DNA from: Ilex aquifolium
Lineage: Eukaryota > Streptophyta > Magnoliopsida > Aquifoliales > Aquifoliaceae
Length of the DNA: 64,000 bases
Assembly (NCBI GenBank): GCA_951799425.1
Contig: OX637409.1
Location: 11,194,960-11,258,959 of the forward strand
Reading direction: 5' to 3'
Positions 11,584-22,545 of this stretch are shown piece by piece. A program made the translations under genes and the position numbers. Under the pieces are notes generated by a model. That model saw only the letters and a program-made list of their open reading frames with translations, ran no database searches and was not told where the DNA came from. How positions within the stretch are numbered: the stretch's first letter is position 1; every line of letters begins with the position of its first letter.

Positions 11584-12262
11584 TGGAACCTGTATATGTG
11601 CCTTGAAAAAGTCTTTATAAGTGTTTGATTGTAAATAGTAGTACTAACTCTTTTTTGTTTGCTTTACAGATTAGAGTTTAGCACTATGGATTTGTCTTGC
11701 CTCCAGATCTTATAAGCAATTGTCTGTAATTTTACTTCATAATGTTATACATTGAGGACAATGTTAAATTTAGGTTGGGGGGATGGAACAATCCATATTC
11801 ATCTTTGTGATCGGCAGACGTTAAAGAACTAGATAGTGAGTCTTTCCTAAATTCTTAGAAATTTTTAAAAAATGGATGAAAAAATTTTTTGGTTTAGTTT
11901 GGGTACGTTACGTACTTTTCCAAAAGATATATATTCTTTGATCATAGCAAAAACAAAGGTGAGAAAATTATAAATTTTTGACAATCAAGAAAAACCTTTG
12001 TATGAAAAAAGTTCATTTTCCAAACGCCAATGAGCAAATCGACTTGGTGGATATGTAAAGTGTGATCGATTAATGCATATGAGAGAATATAATCAGTGTG
12101 CTGAACTAATTTCAGGTCGAACATTAGATCGTCTTAACTGGATTAAGTATGGGCAGAGTAAGGATTACCCTAAGACGCTATCTTATTCGAGTCCCATGCT
12201 TTCAAGATATGTGTGACAGGAGATTAATTGGTTCACTGATGTTCTCGATTTAGAAGAGTCTG
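11584..12262 (+). other. Element T non-coding region after pol, with PPT-like motif
   Basis: AT-rich sequence with no open frame. At 11750-11763 is the inverted repeat CATTGAGGACAATG, followed by TTTAGGTTGGGGGGATGG (11770-11787), a polypurine-like tract. The same pair occurs in F at about 33353-33395. Athila-like elements are known to carry such a tract after pol. Nothing else is recognisable. Confidence 0.6.
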
Positions 12263-12748
12263 ATTAAAAATAATTATGATCAAAGTATATAATCTTAGGA
12301 TGTGTATGAATGTATATAACTATAATTTGATTTTATGTGTTAATGTAGAATTTAATGTTAAATGTGTAAATATTTGAATTTAAATTGAGTTTCTATAACT
12401 GCAAGCTGTAAAACAAAAGTTGGAAACCAGGAGGAGATCAAGGGTCAGCAGTCTGCAAGCCCAAGGGAAATCCAAAGGAATAGCACCGTTAGGACATTGG
12501 TGATGGCGTTTGGACGATACTAGCCAGTATAAAAACTCATGTTCGTGCAGAAACTAGTCCCGCATCTCCCTCGCAGCAAGAATTCGAAAAAAACTATAGA
12601 ACCTTTCATCTTCTCTCTTCAGATTTACTTCACCCATTAGTTTTTCTTGAATTCTACTCCGATTAAACACTTACCCATAACCTTTTACAGGTTTTCACAG
12701 ATTAAAAAATCTTTGAAATAGCTTAGGTATCAAGAAATTCAAGAATTC
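12263..12748 (+). promoter_or_regulatory. LTR-like promoter segment upstream of the extra ORF of T
   Basis: The segment opens with TGATTA and contains a TATA-like box TATAAAAA at 12528-12535. It shows patchy similarity to the beginning of T's 3' LTR: CAGGAGGA near 12429 and 27220, CCAAAG followed by a GGTGATGG block near 12470-12510 and 27322-27355. It is followed by a pyrimidine-rich leader and the ATG of the extra ORF. It may be an internal promoter derived from the LTR, or a relic of another LTR. Homology needs alignment. Confidence 0.4.
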
Positions 12749-13001
12749 ATGGATCCAAGAGCTAGAACAAGAGCTTCGTCGAGCCGAGCAAGGCGAGGGG
12801 CCTCGTTATTGCCTGAAGCAGCGCCACAGTAGCAAGAACAACCCCAGGGTCAGAATCTATTCGAAAATGCTATGTTTGAAAATATTGATCAGCAAGTTTG
12901 GTATGATAGTTATTTTTATTCTAAGCCTATTATTGTTGAACGACCTATCATATATGAAGATTTTAGACAAATTGGAGTTAGGAAAAATCTAGAAGCACGG
13001 G
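12749..13001 (+). pseudogene. Extra ORF of element T, 5' part
   Basis: The ATG at 12749 opens MDPRARTRASSSRARRGASL, a basic serine/arginine-rich start, with a stop at about 12831. After it come a glutamine-rich stretch and DFRQIGVRKNLEAR. The frame is cut by the minus-strand solo LTR and continues, in the same frame after allowing for the acggg duplication, at 14837. The following part identifies the family. Confidence 0.6.
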
Positions 13002-14836
13002 CTTGATGAAAAACGTTGTTGTTTCCTAACCCCTAAAAACCATCACTTAGAATGTGTAGTGTATGTGTGAAAGCAGTGTCACTCTCCCTCGGAATGATGT
13101 AGGAGATAGGGCAACGGAATGGTGGTAATGAAAATGTATGAAATGGAATGTGCGAAATGAACAAAAGTGCTCCCCAAGCGCAAGGAGTCTTTTGCTTGTC
13201 GTGTTTTACTTGGAATGAGTATTCCAAGGTCGTCTCCTCAGGGAAGGAAATGTCAAGTTGTGTGAAAGTGATTTTGGTGAACAAAAAGGAAAAAGTGTAA
13301 AATCTTTTGTTTGAGTTTTGGTGTTTGAAGTTTGTGAATGAAAATACAATAAAAACAAGTTTTGGCTAATCCAAAAGGTTCACTCCAATGGGAATGCCCA
13401 ATCAACTTGAAACCTTCCTCCGAGGGTTTATAGATGAACGATTGATTCGTGGGAAGCTAGGGATAAGATGGGTCACTATCTAAGCATAAACTGTGACTAG
13501 GCCTACGGAATATCAAAGACTCACCAACTTATCCACCCTCAACCCAGTCAAACCGAACCATCGTACACCGAGAGAGGAAAGAAAATGAGTTGAATTGGAA
13601 AACCCAAGAGGAGGTCTCCCTTTGAATTAGCCAACTAAAAATCTAGCTACTCATGAAAGCAAGAAAGGAATGTATAATGTAAAGAGACATAATGAAGAAA
13701 TAAAACATGAAACTTAACTCAATGCAAGAAAACTTGAACTATGGAGAAAAATATTCAAAACCCATTCCAAAGCAAGAAATTGAAGAACTAGCTACAACAA
13801 TGGTGCAATCTAAAATGTAGCATTAAACTTGAAATGTACTTGAAGTAAATGAAATTAAAGATAATAAATGAAGGTTGCAAGAGTCTTACAATAAACTACA
13901 AACGAAATGATGGAAGAAAAATGCAAAACCATAAATTTCTATTCTACTATTCATCTTCTTCTTCCTAGGAACTATCTAAGCTTAGGTAGCCACCCTCTCC
14001 ATGTCTTGTGAATGCTGAATATATGGTGAAAGAGCCTTCCAATTTCGTCCATGAGGCTCCCCTTAGCCTGTGTGCAGGCCTCCCATCAATAGGAGTCTGA
14101 GTTGAAGCTTGGACATGCTAGGAGAAGGTTAGCCTGCAACTCCCCTGGCAGCCCCCTTCTCTCCCATCCTCATTAATGACATTGCCTCCAAATGTCTTCA
14201 AGTAGGGTGTAGGAGGCATGGTTGTAGGGATAAAATGTCGGGCTAGGTGTGGGAAAAGTGTAGGTGGGACCCACAAGCAAGTGGAGCATGATTGCAAGCG
14301 ATTCTGGGCTGTCAGGCAGGGCGTACCGGTACGGTAAAGCTACTGGAGTTCGTCGTACCGGTACGCGTACCGGTACGCTTTTTCTACTCCGGACCAGTCT
14401 TCGTAGAATTAGCATAATTGTTTATCCAACCGTCAGATTGAGCTGAAATTTTGACACAATACATAAAACATCCAGATCTACAACTTTCATGTTTTGAATG
14501 TTTTCAGATTCGAAGCGGATCATGGTAAAAATGGAGGAATACCGAGGCTCTGTTTCCAGATGGTGTGGTTGCTGGTGCTTTTGTTCCCAAACACCAATAC
14601 CTTCTTGATTTCTTCACTTTTAAGCCTCCAAATCTTCATGTAATGTGTCCATGCCCTCAACACACATCCATCATAGTTGCAAGGTCCTAAAATCAATCAT
14701 TTAAGCTATAAAAACTTGCAACATTGAAAATTCAACATTATTCATAAAATTGGCTAACACTAAGTACTTATATGCAAAAGTTGAGTTAAAATGAATGTAA
14801 TGAGGCCTTCAAATATACAATAATTTGTGCTCATCA
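13002..14836 (-). mobile_element. Solo LTR, TGATGAGCAC family, TSD acggg
   Basis: On the minus strand it begins TGATGAGCAC (14836) and ends TTTTTCATCAAG (13002), so its termini are partly complementary. It is flanked by acggg at 12997-13001 and 14837-14841. It is homologous along its length to the LTR at 57937-59774 and less closely to 29993-32040. It carries the CGTACCGGTACG palindrome module at 14322-14377. The insertion splits the extra ORF of T. Confidence 0.85.
14322..14377 (-). repeat. CGTACCGGTACG palindrome module in solo LTR
   Basis: One single palindromic 12-mer (14322-14333) and one tandem pair (14354-14377) are separated by a spacer whose minus strand reads ACGAACTCCAGTAGC. Compared with 58395-58462, the second unit has lost one 12-mer. 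The same module occurs in the LTRs of chromovirus B. Confidence 0.9.
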
Positions 14837-15706
14837 ACGGGGTTGGCTTAATTATGTGAAATTGGTAGGTCCTGCATATGAATGTTTAGTCCAGGAATTT
14901 TATAGTAATGCAGAAGAAACCGGGGCAAGACAATTTCATGTTTACATTAGGGGAGTTGTGTTTCAAGTTACACCGGCTACTATTGCTAATTTTCTAAATC
15001 CGATACCAAGGTATCAGCATCCACAATACCCCTACGCCACATTGCCTGATATGACTGTCATTGGGATTGAGTTAACTGGGAATCACGAGTATGTCTGGGG
15101 TAGACCAAATAAGTACATTAAGGAAGGGGACTTAATAGATAAATACAGAATCTTGAACCTGATTACTATGAATAATCTGTTGCCTCAGTCCCAGAAAAAT
15201 CAAATCTACACTAAGAGAGCCTATTTTCTGTATGCCTTTGGAATGGGACACACCATTGATCTGCCAACGTTGATAATGAACCAAATGATGGTGACTGTTA
15301 AGGTTAAGAAGCCCTCACTCTCATTTGTTGTGTTAATATCTGAGTTATGCTGGGAAAAAGGAGTCATTGCACATCCCACATGGCCAATGGTGGAGCATTT
15401 TGCACTATTGGACAAAACCTCGTTAAAGAAGAGCCATGGAGGGCAACCAGAAGAGCAACAGGAAGCACCACCAGAACCGCAAGCAGATCCATTCCGGAAG
15501 GTGCATACTTTCAACCACCAAAGGAGCCTCAGGAATAAGAAGAGCAACCTTATATTCCAGTTGATGACATGACTAACCGCTAGATTCTGTTAGGGTTAGA
15601 GACTAGCATCACCCAATTGCATCAAAGGATGGCTAGTTATGAGGAGAATCAAAATGAGATCCCAAGGCTACTTCGAAGACAATATGGTGGAGGCCCATCA
15701 GCTTAG
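14837..15706 (+). pseudogene. Extra ORF of element T, 3' part (plant transposon-protein domain)
   Basis: An open frame encodes GWLNYVKLVGPAYECLVQEF, then YIRGVVFQVTPATIANFLN and a 150-residue domain ending near KSLKK. This matches what I know as the putative plant transposon protein domain found in extra ORFs of Athila/Tat-type elements. Element E has a homologue (VRGKVIEVTPAVIAKAL). A frameshift or stop occurs at about 15570, and a glutamine/proline-rich tail with a possible coiled coil (LETSITQLHQRMASYEEN) ends at TAG 15704-15706. The biochemical role of this domain is not known. An env-like role has been proposed for ORFs in this position, but I see no membrane segment here. Confidence 0.7.
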
Positions 15707-16880
15707 CGACCAGAGATTCTAAAGTTTCTATGCTCTTGCTACCTTTATTGAACATTTATGCACTTTATTTCAGTTTTACGTTTTCAATAGTTATTTGGAT
15801 TTGGTTTTAAGTAATTTCTTTAGTTGATGATTTTGCTTAAATTTTGTTGTGTTAGGATACTTATTTCATGTGATTCACGATAGAAAATTATGTTATCATT
15901 ATGATGCTTTGTAGGTATAACCCTAACTAGGTTGCACAGGATTTTCATACATTGATTGTGCATTATCTTAATATGTTCATAAGAACTCAGCATTTTGAGC
16001 ACGTAAAAATTCCTTAATTTGAAAGCCTTCTGAAATACTAAAATCCCTTATTAAGCTTACATATATAGTTGAGATGTAAACCTTATTCAGATTTCGAGCC
16101 AATCCTATTTGGAGAGATTTTTCACATTTCTCAAGTAAGAATTTTCGGTTCAGCGGTAATACTTCTTTGAATAGTCTCATTAACTTTGTTTTGGTTAGCA
16201 CTCAGTGAATAACATGATTAGCATTTTCCTTTAAACTGTAACTGGAAGATATGCAGGTGTATGATTTCTAGAAAATGATCTTAGGCCATTTGTGATTTTA
16301 TTTTGAGCCTCATCCATTTCTTTTGCAAAACTATATCCCTAGTAAGCCGTGATAAAGCTTAAATGAAAATTTCTTTTTCTTAAACCCATTAGTTAACCGA
16401 GCCATAGAAAAATATATTGACTAACCCTTGCTATCTAATTTTCTTGCACCCTCTCCTAAGGAAAGCATTATAAAGAAAAGGAAGAAAAGAAAATGGTGAC
16501 TACGATTCATGAAAGAAAAGAAAAAGGACAAAGAAAATAATCTGTGAAGGAAAGCAAAAAGAAAAAGCAAAGAAAGGAGATGGCAAAAATATGATTGAAA
16601 AAAGTAATGAGAAATACGATATGTGAACATTTTAGAAAAATGGGAGAGATGTGTGCTACACTAATAAAAAAGGATAGCTTTTTGAAAACCTCTGGCGTCG
16701 TTTCTTTAAACCTAATATCCTTGGCCACGTTATAACCTTGGTAAAGTCCTTTTTGATTTCAGAAAGCATGCACATGTATAATTTCCACATATTCATCGAA
16801 AAAGGGAGGATGTTGATGATGTTATTTGATGCACTGTTAATATTCTTTCATGAGATTATGCCAATTTCCAATTTTATTCA
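15707..16880 (+). other. Element T 3' non-coding region, first part
   Basis: AT-rich DNA without a credible gene. A purine-rich stretch of AAAG/GGAAAG repeats lies at 16465-16610 and a TGAGATTATGCCAA motif at 16851. Both features recur in the 3' non-coding region of F (34090-34260 and 34475), which indicates that this is conserved Athila-type 3' untranslated DNA. It resumes at 26556 after two later insertions. Confidence 0.6.
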
Positions 16881-17178
16881 TGTAACAACCCGCATTTTCT
16901 TTTATATATGTATATAGATATATAGTAAATATTTTTTGTAAAAATGTGGATATGTGTAGTGATGTGTGTTTGAATTTGGTAGATTGGAAAAGTAAAGATT
17001 TAAAATGTTAGTAGAAATAATAGTTGAAATTTAGTTTTAATAAGTGAAAATATGAAATTTTAGGTCCTAGAACTTGTATTAAATAGGTTTGGTGTAGAAA
17101 TATGTGTTGGAGAGATTTGGGATGGATTTGGTTGGCTTAGGAATGGATTGGAAATGGAAAAAGGGATGAAACAGCTGT

Positions 17179-17588
17179 GAACAGTGCACTGGCTGCAACT
17201 TCAAGCTCGATTTCGACCTTGATGCAGTCAATATCTCTCAAAACTCAAATCATGCAAGTTGTAGAGATATTTCTTAACATTCCATAGCATCTTGAATCAT
17301 CTCAATCGGAGCTCGGATGACAAAGTTATGCCCAGATAACGAAGCGATGTCAAAACAGTCCATTTAGCTTGAACAGTGCACGTGAACAGTGCACTGGCTG
17401 CAACTTCAAGCTCGATTTAGACCTTGATGCAGTCAATATCTCTCAAAACTAAAAACATGAAATTTGTAGAGCTCTTTCTCAGAATTCCATAGCATCTTAA
17501 ATCATCTCAATCGGAGCTCGAATGAGAGAGTTATGCTCAGATAACGAAACGATGTCGAAAGAGTCCAATTAGCTTCGTTTTGCATTTA
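17179..17588 (+). repeat. 205-bp tandem duplication with GAACAGTGCAC in LTR A
   Basis: Two consecutive copies of about 205 bp begin at 17179 and 17384. Each starts GAACAGTGCACTGGCTGCAA and ends near AGTCCA(T/A)TTAGCTT. The boundary carries an additional GAACAGTGCAC, and another GAACAGTG occurs at about 17930. The copies differ at roughly a dozen positions. They lie upstream of the TATA-like box at 17653. Confidence 0.85.
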
Positions 17589-18548
17589 ATGTCTCCATTT
17601 GCATCATAAATCAAAATATAAGAATAATGAATACTTTTAGGCTTCAAATAAGTATAAAAGGCTTTAAGAAGCACCCTTCATCACCTTTTATTTACAAACA
17701 TCGCAAAACTTCATTAATAGCTGGTTCGGATGGATAAAAATAGAAACTTTAGTGTTTCGGGTGTACGTTGACTTTGGTTTTGAGATAAATCATAAAAATA
17801 AATGTTTTTAGGTTAAAATAACATTAAAAATGAATCCGGAACGTCGAAAAACTTTAGGGTAGTCATATGGATCAAATTGGAGATTTTTAGTGGCAAAACC
17901 GTAAATTTGGAGAAACCCAAAACAGCTTGTGAACAGTGTTTTTCGGGGCTGCTATGTTTAAACTCATTTTTATCTCATTTTCCCTCATTTCTTTCACTCC
18001 CCTCACACCCCCACACCTCTTGGAACCCTAGAGAGCATTAGAGAGGAAGAAAGGAAGGGAAAAAACAAGAGATTCAAGGGTGATTCAAGATCAAATATTC
18101 TTGTTCTTCACACCAAAGCTAAGGATTCAATGTAGGGGTTTTCTCTCATTCACTTACATTGAGGCTAGGGTATATATATATATGTGTGTTTTGGCTATCA
18201 ATGGTATATATATGCTATGGAATCATCATCTCTTAGGCTTTTTGCAAAGATTACATGTTTTGAACAAAGTTAGGGTTTAATACCCATGAAATCTCTTTTC
18301 TAGTTTTAAAATCCTAATTTTTGGAGAGTGATGTATTTCCTTCTCAAATGCTTTCTTTATTATGAATTTCGAAACCGTAGTGCTTTGTGTTGGGTAGAAA
18401 AATGATGTTATTGTGATCTCATGTATTTTTCTTAGTTGGTTGTGGAATTGTTAGATGATATATTTTGGGGATTTTGGATAGATGCTTGTAAATTGAGATA
18501 AATGTTGGAATTGTATGCTTGGTTGGGTTGTTTGTGATGCACATGAGT

Positions 18549-18775
18549 GAGAGGTTCCATGTAAGGATGCTCACCCCTTCTCAAGAGGTTCCCGGTAAGG
18601 ATGCTTGAGAAATAAGTCCGTTATAGTGAGAGGTTCCTTGTAAGATGCTCACCCCCTTCCCAAGAGGTTCCCGGTAAGGATGCTTGGGAAACAATGTAGT
18701 GATTGGTGAGAGGTTCCATGTAAGGATGCTCATCCATTCTCAAGAGGTTCCCGGTAAGGATGCTTAAGAATCAAA
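18549..18775 (+). repeat. Three tandem 80-bp repeats in LTR A
   Basis: Units start with GAGAGGTTCC at 18549, 18628 and 18708. Each unit is itself two half-copies of AGAGGTTCC-N2-GTAAGGATGCT, one with CAT/CTT and one with CGG in the variable part. Such minisatellites inside LTRs commonly arise by slippage during reverse transcription. Confidence 0.85.
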
Positions 18776-19973
18776 GGTGACCTAAAAGGGGGTGGAGGTT
18801 ACCACAAAGTATGCCACCTATCGAAAGAATTGTTGGGAATTTTTTATGGCTATTAATGATTATTAATTGTATGTGGTGCTCGTTTATTCATTTAAGTAAT
18901 GTTTTTTTAAAAATAAACTTGAGATCCTTTTTTTAATGTCACTGTTTTATTTCAAATTATGTATCTATGTTATGTTAAAAATGAGACCGACCGTTTTAAA
19001 TATTTTTCTAAACCTTGTATAAGTTTGGGATAATTTTTCTACAGAGCTTCGTGCTCACCCCCTACCGCTAACATTTTTCAGATTACCCGCTTGAGGAGGA
19101 CGTAAGGGTCGAGGAGCCCGCTACTTGGGAGACTCCACTTGACGGGAGTGTGGATCCCGAGGTGGACGCATAGAGTGACCTCCTTTCCTTTTGTACTAGA
19201 CTAGGACATTCTTTTGGAACATTGTGTAGACTAGCTTCTTTTGTTTATTCCGTTGCGCTTCTTTAATTAATTTTTGAGATGTAATAGCCATGACTTGGGC
19301 TTATTCTTTTAGATAATGTTGTAAATATTTGTAGATGACAAATGAAGTCTTGTTTCTTAAGGGATTATATTAGTGCTCTCATGATATGAATGGTTTTAGA
19401 ATGTAATGTCGTCCAAGGTGTGTTTTGGGGTGTTACAATTCAAATAACCATCATTTGGGATTGTAACACCCCGAATTTTCTTTTATATATTTATAGAGAT
19501 ATATATATAGTAAATAATATTTGTAAAGATGTAGATATATGTAGTGACATAAGAATAAACCGTAGGAATAAATGCTATGGAGACAATTTGATTGGGAAGT
19601 TACGTGTCGAAGATGTTTAAACTTGGAAAGGGTGATTAGACAAGTTTCTAAAAGTTTGTGGGTCAAAATAATGATTCCATTGAATCCGGAAGGTCGAAAA
19701 ACATTGGGAGTGGTAATATGGATGTATTGGAAGTTAGGAAGTGTCTCGGAGTTAAAATACACTTTAGCGAGAATTTGGGTAAAAATGGGTATTGAACACT
19801 ACTTAGTGTTTTGGCCATAACTTTTTATCCTTAAGTCCAATTGATCTGCAATTTTTACGGTAGATAGTAGACATCTAGGGCTACAAAAGTATGTCTCATA
19901 CAAATTTTCCAATTCGACCTCTAAATGGGTCAAAACTGCATTGAAAGTTGAAACAAAAATCTGGAAGTCAAAT

Positions 19974-20085
19974 CGTACCGGTACGCGTACCGGTACGCTG
20001 AACTCCAGAAGCTAGATCGTAACGGTACGCGTACCGGTACGCTGGACTCCAGAAGCTCAATCGTACCGGTACGCGTACCGGTACG
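19974..20085 (+). repeat. 44-bp palindromic module array in 5' LTR of B
   Basis: Three units start at 19974, 20018 and 20062, an exact 44-bp period. Each unit has two tandem copies of the perfect 12-bp palindrome CGTACCGGTACG. Between units lies a 20-bp spacer containing ACTCCAGAAGC. One 12-mer has a C-to-A change (CGTAACGGTACG). The array ends 52 bp before the TATA box, an enhancer-like position. The same module with the same period is in the LTR at 57937. Confidence 0.95.
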
Positions 20086-20137
20086 CCCGATAGAAACCAG
20101 CCCGATCCGACTGCGGGTCTTTCTCCATTTCTTCCAC

Positions 20138-20145
20138 TATAAATA
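20138..20145 (+). promoter_or_regulatory. TATA box of element B 5' LTR
   Basis: TATAAATA directly downstream of the palindrome array. The identical box is at 24992-24999 in the 3' LTR. Transcription start is inferred to be about 30 bases further on. Confidence 0.7.
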
Positions 20146-21700
20146 CTTAAGGCCGACTATTTGAGCCTCATTTCACCCATCCAAACCCTAGGCACCCTTA
20201 GAGAGCAAAAGGGGGAGAGAAAAACACAAAAATTGGGAGAGATTTACAAGATCAAAGCCCTAGTTTTCAAGATTTCACTTCTCCATCCATTCCCTCTTCT
20301 ATAATTTCACTTCACCCTCACTCAAACCTCTTAGAACCAAAAGAGAAAGTAGCAAGGGAGCAAGAAAAAGGGGAAAAAGGGAGTCTTTAAAGCTTGGGTT
20401 GCTAGAGATACTTGGTTGAGGTAGGGGATTTCTTCCTATTCTCTTACATTGAGGCTAGGGTTAAACTATATGTATTTTTTTGGTTCAAAATCATATATAC
20501 TTGCTATTATTTACTTGATTCGTGATCCTCTTGCATTTATTACCATGTTTTAAACATTGTAGTAGTTGGGTAACCATTAAAGGTCCCTTTTTCATTCTCA
20601 AACCCTAGTTTTAAGAAAAATGAATCTTTCCTCTTTACATTTTCCTTGTTCTCACCATCACAACCTTAGTGTTTGATATTGTATAACAAAATAATGTTTA
20701 TGGTGATCTCTTGCTCTTTTTCTTCCATTTTGCTATAGTACACATTGTGAAAATTGGGGACTTGTGTAATTGTTGTTTATGAGAGATATTTGTTGGTATT
20801 TTATCTCTTGGGTGGTTGTACGATACAAACATGGATTACTATGGACCGGGGATCATGTAGTGGGTATACGTCTTTATAGGCCACGCGGGTATGAACTTTT
20901 CCTACCACATGGAGTGGGGTCTGCCTTTGTATGCCGTGTGGGTATAAACTTTTCATATCGCTAATGATCACGGTTTAGTAACGTGGGTGGTATCGGGCAC
21001 ACCGTGTGGGTCATCGTGCATTGTACCAAATACGATTTCTGCAAGAGTTTTGGGGTAGTATGGGATGCCACAAGAACTTGTGGAAATGGTGTATGGTGGG
21101 ATGGATTATGTTTTGAGAATTGATTCTTATTGGTATCTTGTGTTCATTTATTCTTTTAATTACCGTGGTTCCTTAAACTTGAGATCTATTTAAAATGTCC
21201 TGCTTTTCCTTCAAAATGTTATATATGCTATTTGTGAAAATGAGACCAACCGTTTTATATACTTTCCTAAACCTTGTTTGAGTTTGGGAAGATTTTGCTA
21301 CAGAGCTTCGTGCTCATCCCCTACAATTAACATTTTTCAGATTATGCTATAGAGGAGGAGCTTGGCGCTAATGAGCAGGGCCTCGGGGAAGCCTCATTAG
21401 AGGGGTACCTGGATCCCGAGTGGGACATTTAGAGATGCCCTTTTACTTTTGTACTAGACTAGGAACCAATATGTACAAACCTTGTAAAGTTTAGTTTTCT
21501 TTTGTAATTCCGCTGCGCTACATTATTAAATTTTTGAGATGTAAATGTCATGGTTGGGCATATTCTTTTGGATAATGATGTAAATATTTTATGGATGATG
21601 AATGAAGTTTAATTTATTTATGGATGATATTAGTGCTCTCATGATGTGAATGTTTTAGAATGTAATGCCGTCCAGGGTGGTATTTGGGGCGTTAAAGATT

Positions 21701-21712
21701 TGGTATCAGAGC
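21701..21712 (+). promoter_or_regulatory. Primer-binding site of element B (Met-tRNA)
   Basis: TGGTATCAGAGC begins four bases after the 5' LTR. It is complementary to the 3' end of initiator methionine tRNA, the usual primer for chromoviruses and Ty1/copia elements. Confidence 0.9.
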
Positions 21713-21869
21713 TTAGGCTTTAGGTCTTACATGGGAGCTGTAGGTTATGGATTACCACTGGAAAGGTAGGACTAGGTTGAAGGAACTGTAGGCTTGCATT
21801 TGTTTGGAGTTATGTGCTTATCAGATAGGTTAGATTTATTGTATATTTAGGTTAAGGGTTAATTAGTTG

Positions 21870-22230
21870 TTCGGATTCGATGAGTTGTCTCGCTACAAGT
21901 TTGTGGTCACTGAGGCAAGGAGAGCTAAACGCTTTGAACAAGATTTGAGGCCTTCCATCCGCGAGAAGCTGGTTACACTCTTAATTCGAGAATACAAGAT
22001 CTCGTGAACGTGGACGTGTACGTGGACGTGGACGTGTACGGGGACGTGGACGTGTTCGGGGACGTGAACGCGATTGAACAAAGGCTTCAGACAGTGGAGA
22101 AGATGGAGTTACTTAGACGAGAGTAGGCATGGACCCGCGCCCATGCTTTGCATGCGGAGAGTATGGGCACTTCAAACATAGATGCCCCTCGTTTCCCCCA
22201 AGAACCAAGCAAGCAACTGGGCGAGTGAAT
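21870..22230 (+). pseudogene. Element B: gag fragment with CCHC knuckle
   Basis: Only the C-terminal end of gag remains. A RRAKRFEQDLRPSIREKLVTL segment matches the FEDGLKLSIRGKI region of gag in C. It is followed by a GGACGT minisatellite (about 22002-22070) encoding Arg-Gly repeats, then a stop, then the zinc knuckle CFACGEYGHFKHRCP at about 22150. The main capsid domain is deleted. Arg-Gly repeats would favour RNA binding. Confidence 0.75.
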
Positions 22231-22239
22231 GCAAACAGG

Positions 22240-22545
22240 CCACCGCTACGACAACTACTACCACCACGGAGACCGTTACAAGCTCATGCCCCCGGCGGCG
22301 CCAATCAAGGAAGGGTTTTTGCTTTGACCCAACCGGAGGAAGATGCCTCCAATGCCGTTGTGGATGGTATCGTTCTTCTCTACCATGCTTGGGACCGAAT
22401 TCTATTGGATTCCTATGCGACTCATTCTTCTATACGTATTGCAGACGCTGTGGAATTGGGATTGGGTTCCAAGAAGCTAGAACTTACGGTATATGTTGAC
22501 GGGCCTACGGGAAAACAAGGGGATACCAGTAGGGTTTATTTATAT
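22240..22545 (+). pseudogene. Element B: aspartic protease fragment
   Basis: The frame that carries the knuckle continues into GRVFALTQPEEDASNAVVDG and a retropepsin-like start. The expected FDSGASHSFI active site reads LDSYATHSSI, so Gly is replaced by Tyr and the site is probably inactive. Homology ends at about 22530, where unrelated repeat sequence begins. Confidence 0.7.

Larger units (their letters stand above)
16881..19437 (+). mobile_element. Solo LTR A, chromovirus type, TSD attca
   Basis: It begins TGTAACAACCCGCATTTTC and ends GGGGTGTTACA, with perfect attca duplications at 16876-16880 and 19438-19442. It is 2557 bp with no internal region. Termini and several internal blocks (AGAGCTTCGTGCTCACCCCC near 19043, TTTTTGAGATGTAA near 19272) match the LTRs of B, so the families are related but distinct. 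A TATA-like TATAAAAG lies at 17653-17660. Confidence 0.9.
19462..21696 (+). repeat. 5' LTR of element B
   Basis: Starts TGTAACACCCCGAATTTTC and ends GGGGCGTTAAA (the 3' LTR ends GTTACA). It has a palindrome array (19974-20085), a TATA box TATAAATA (20138-20145), and a partial internal duplication of CC(A/G)(C/T)G(C/T)GGGTAT(G/A)AACTTTT at 20880-20950. A GAGC-ttcgt-GCTC hairpin lies at 21303-21315. Transcription would be expected to start shortly after the TATA box. Confidence 0.92.

Noticed and set aside
18549-18775. Regular direct repeats that look superficially like a CRISPR array
   Set aside because: The units are contiguous 80-bp tandem copies inside a plant LTR, without unique spacers or cas genes.
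19451-19762. Repeated minus-strand frames at 19451-19762 and 24260-24616
   Set aside because: Both lie in the two LTRs of B and are identical only because the LTRs are duplicates; there is no coding context.
21893-22081. Minus-strand frame with His-Val repeats
   Set aside because: It is the reverse-strand shadow of the GGACGT repeat that encodes Arg-Gly repeats in the gag fragment of B.
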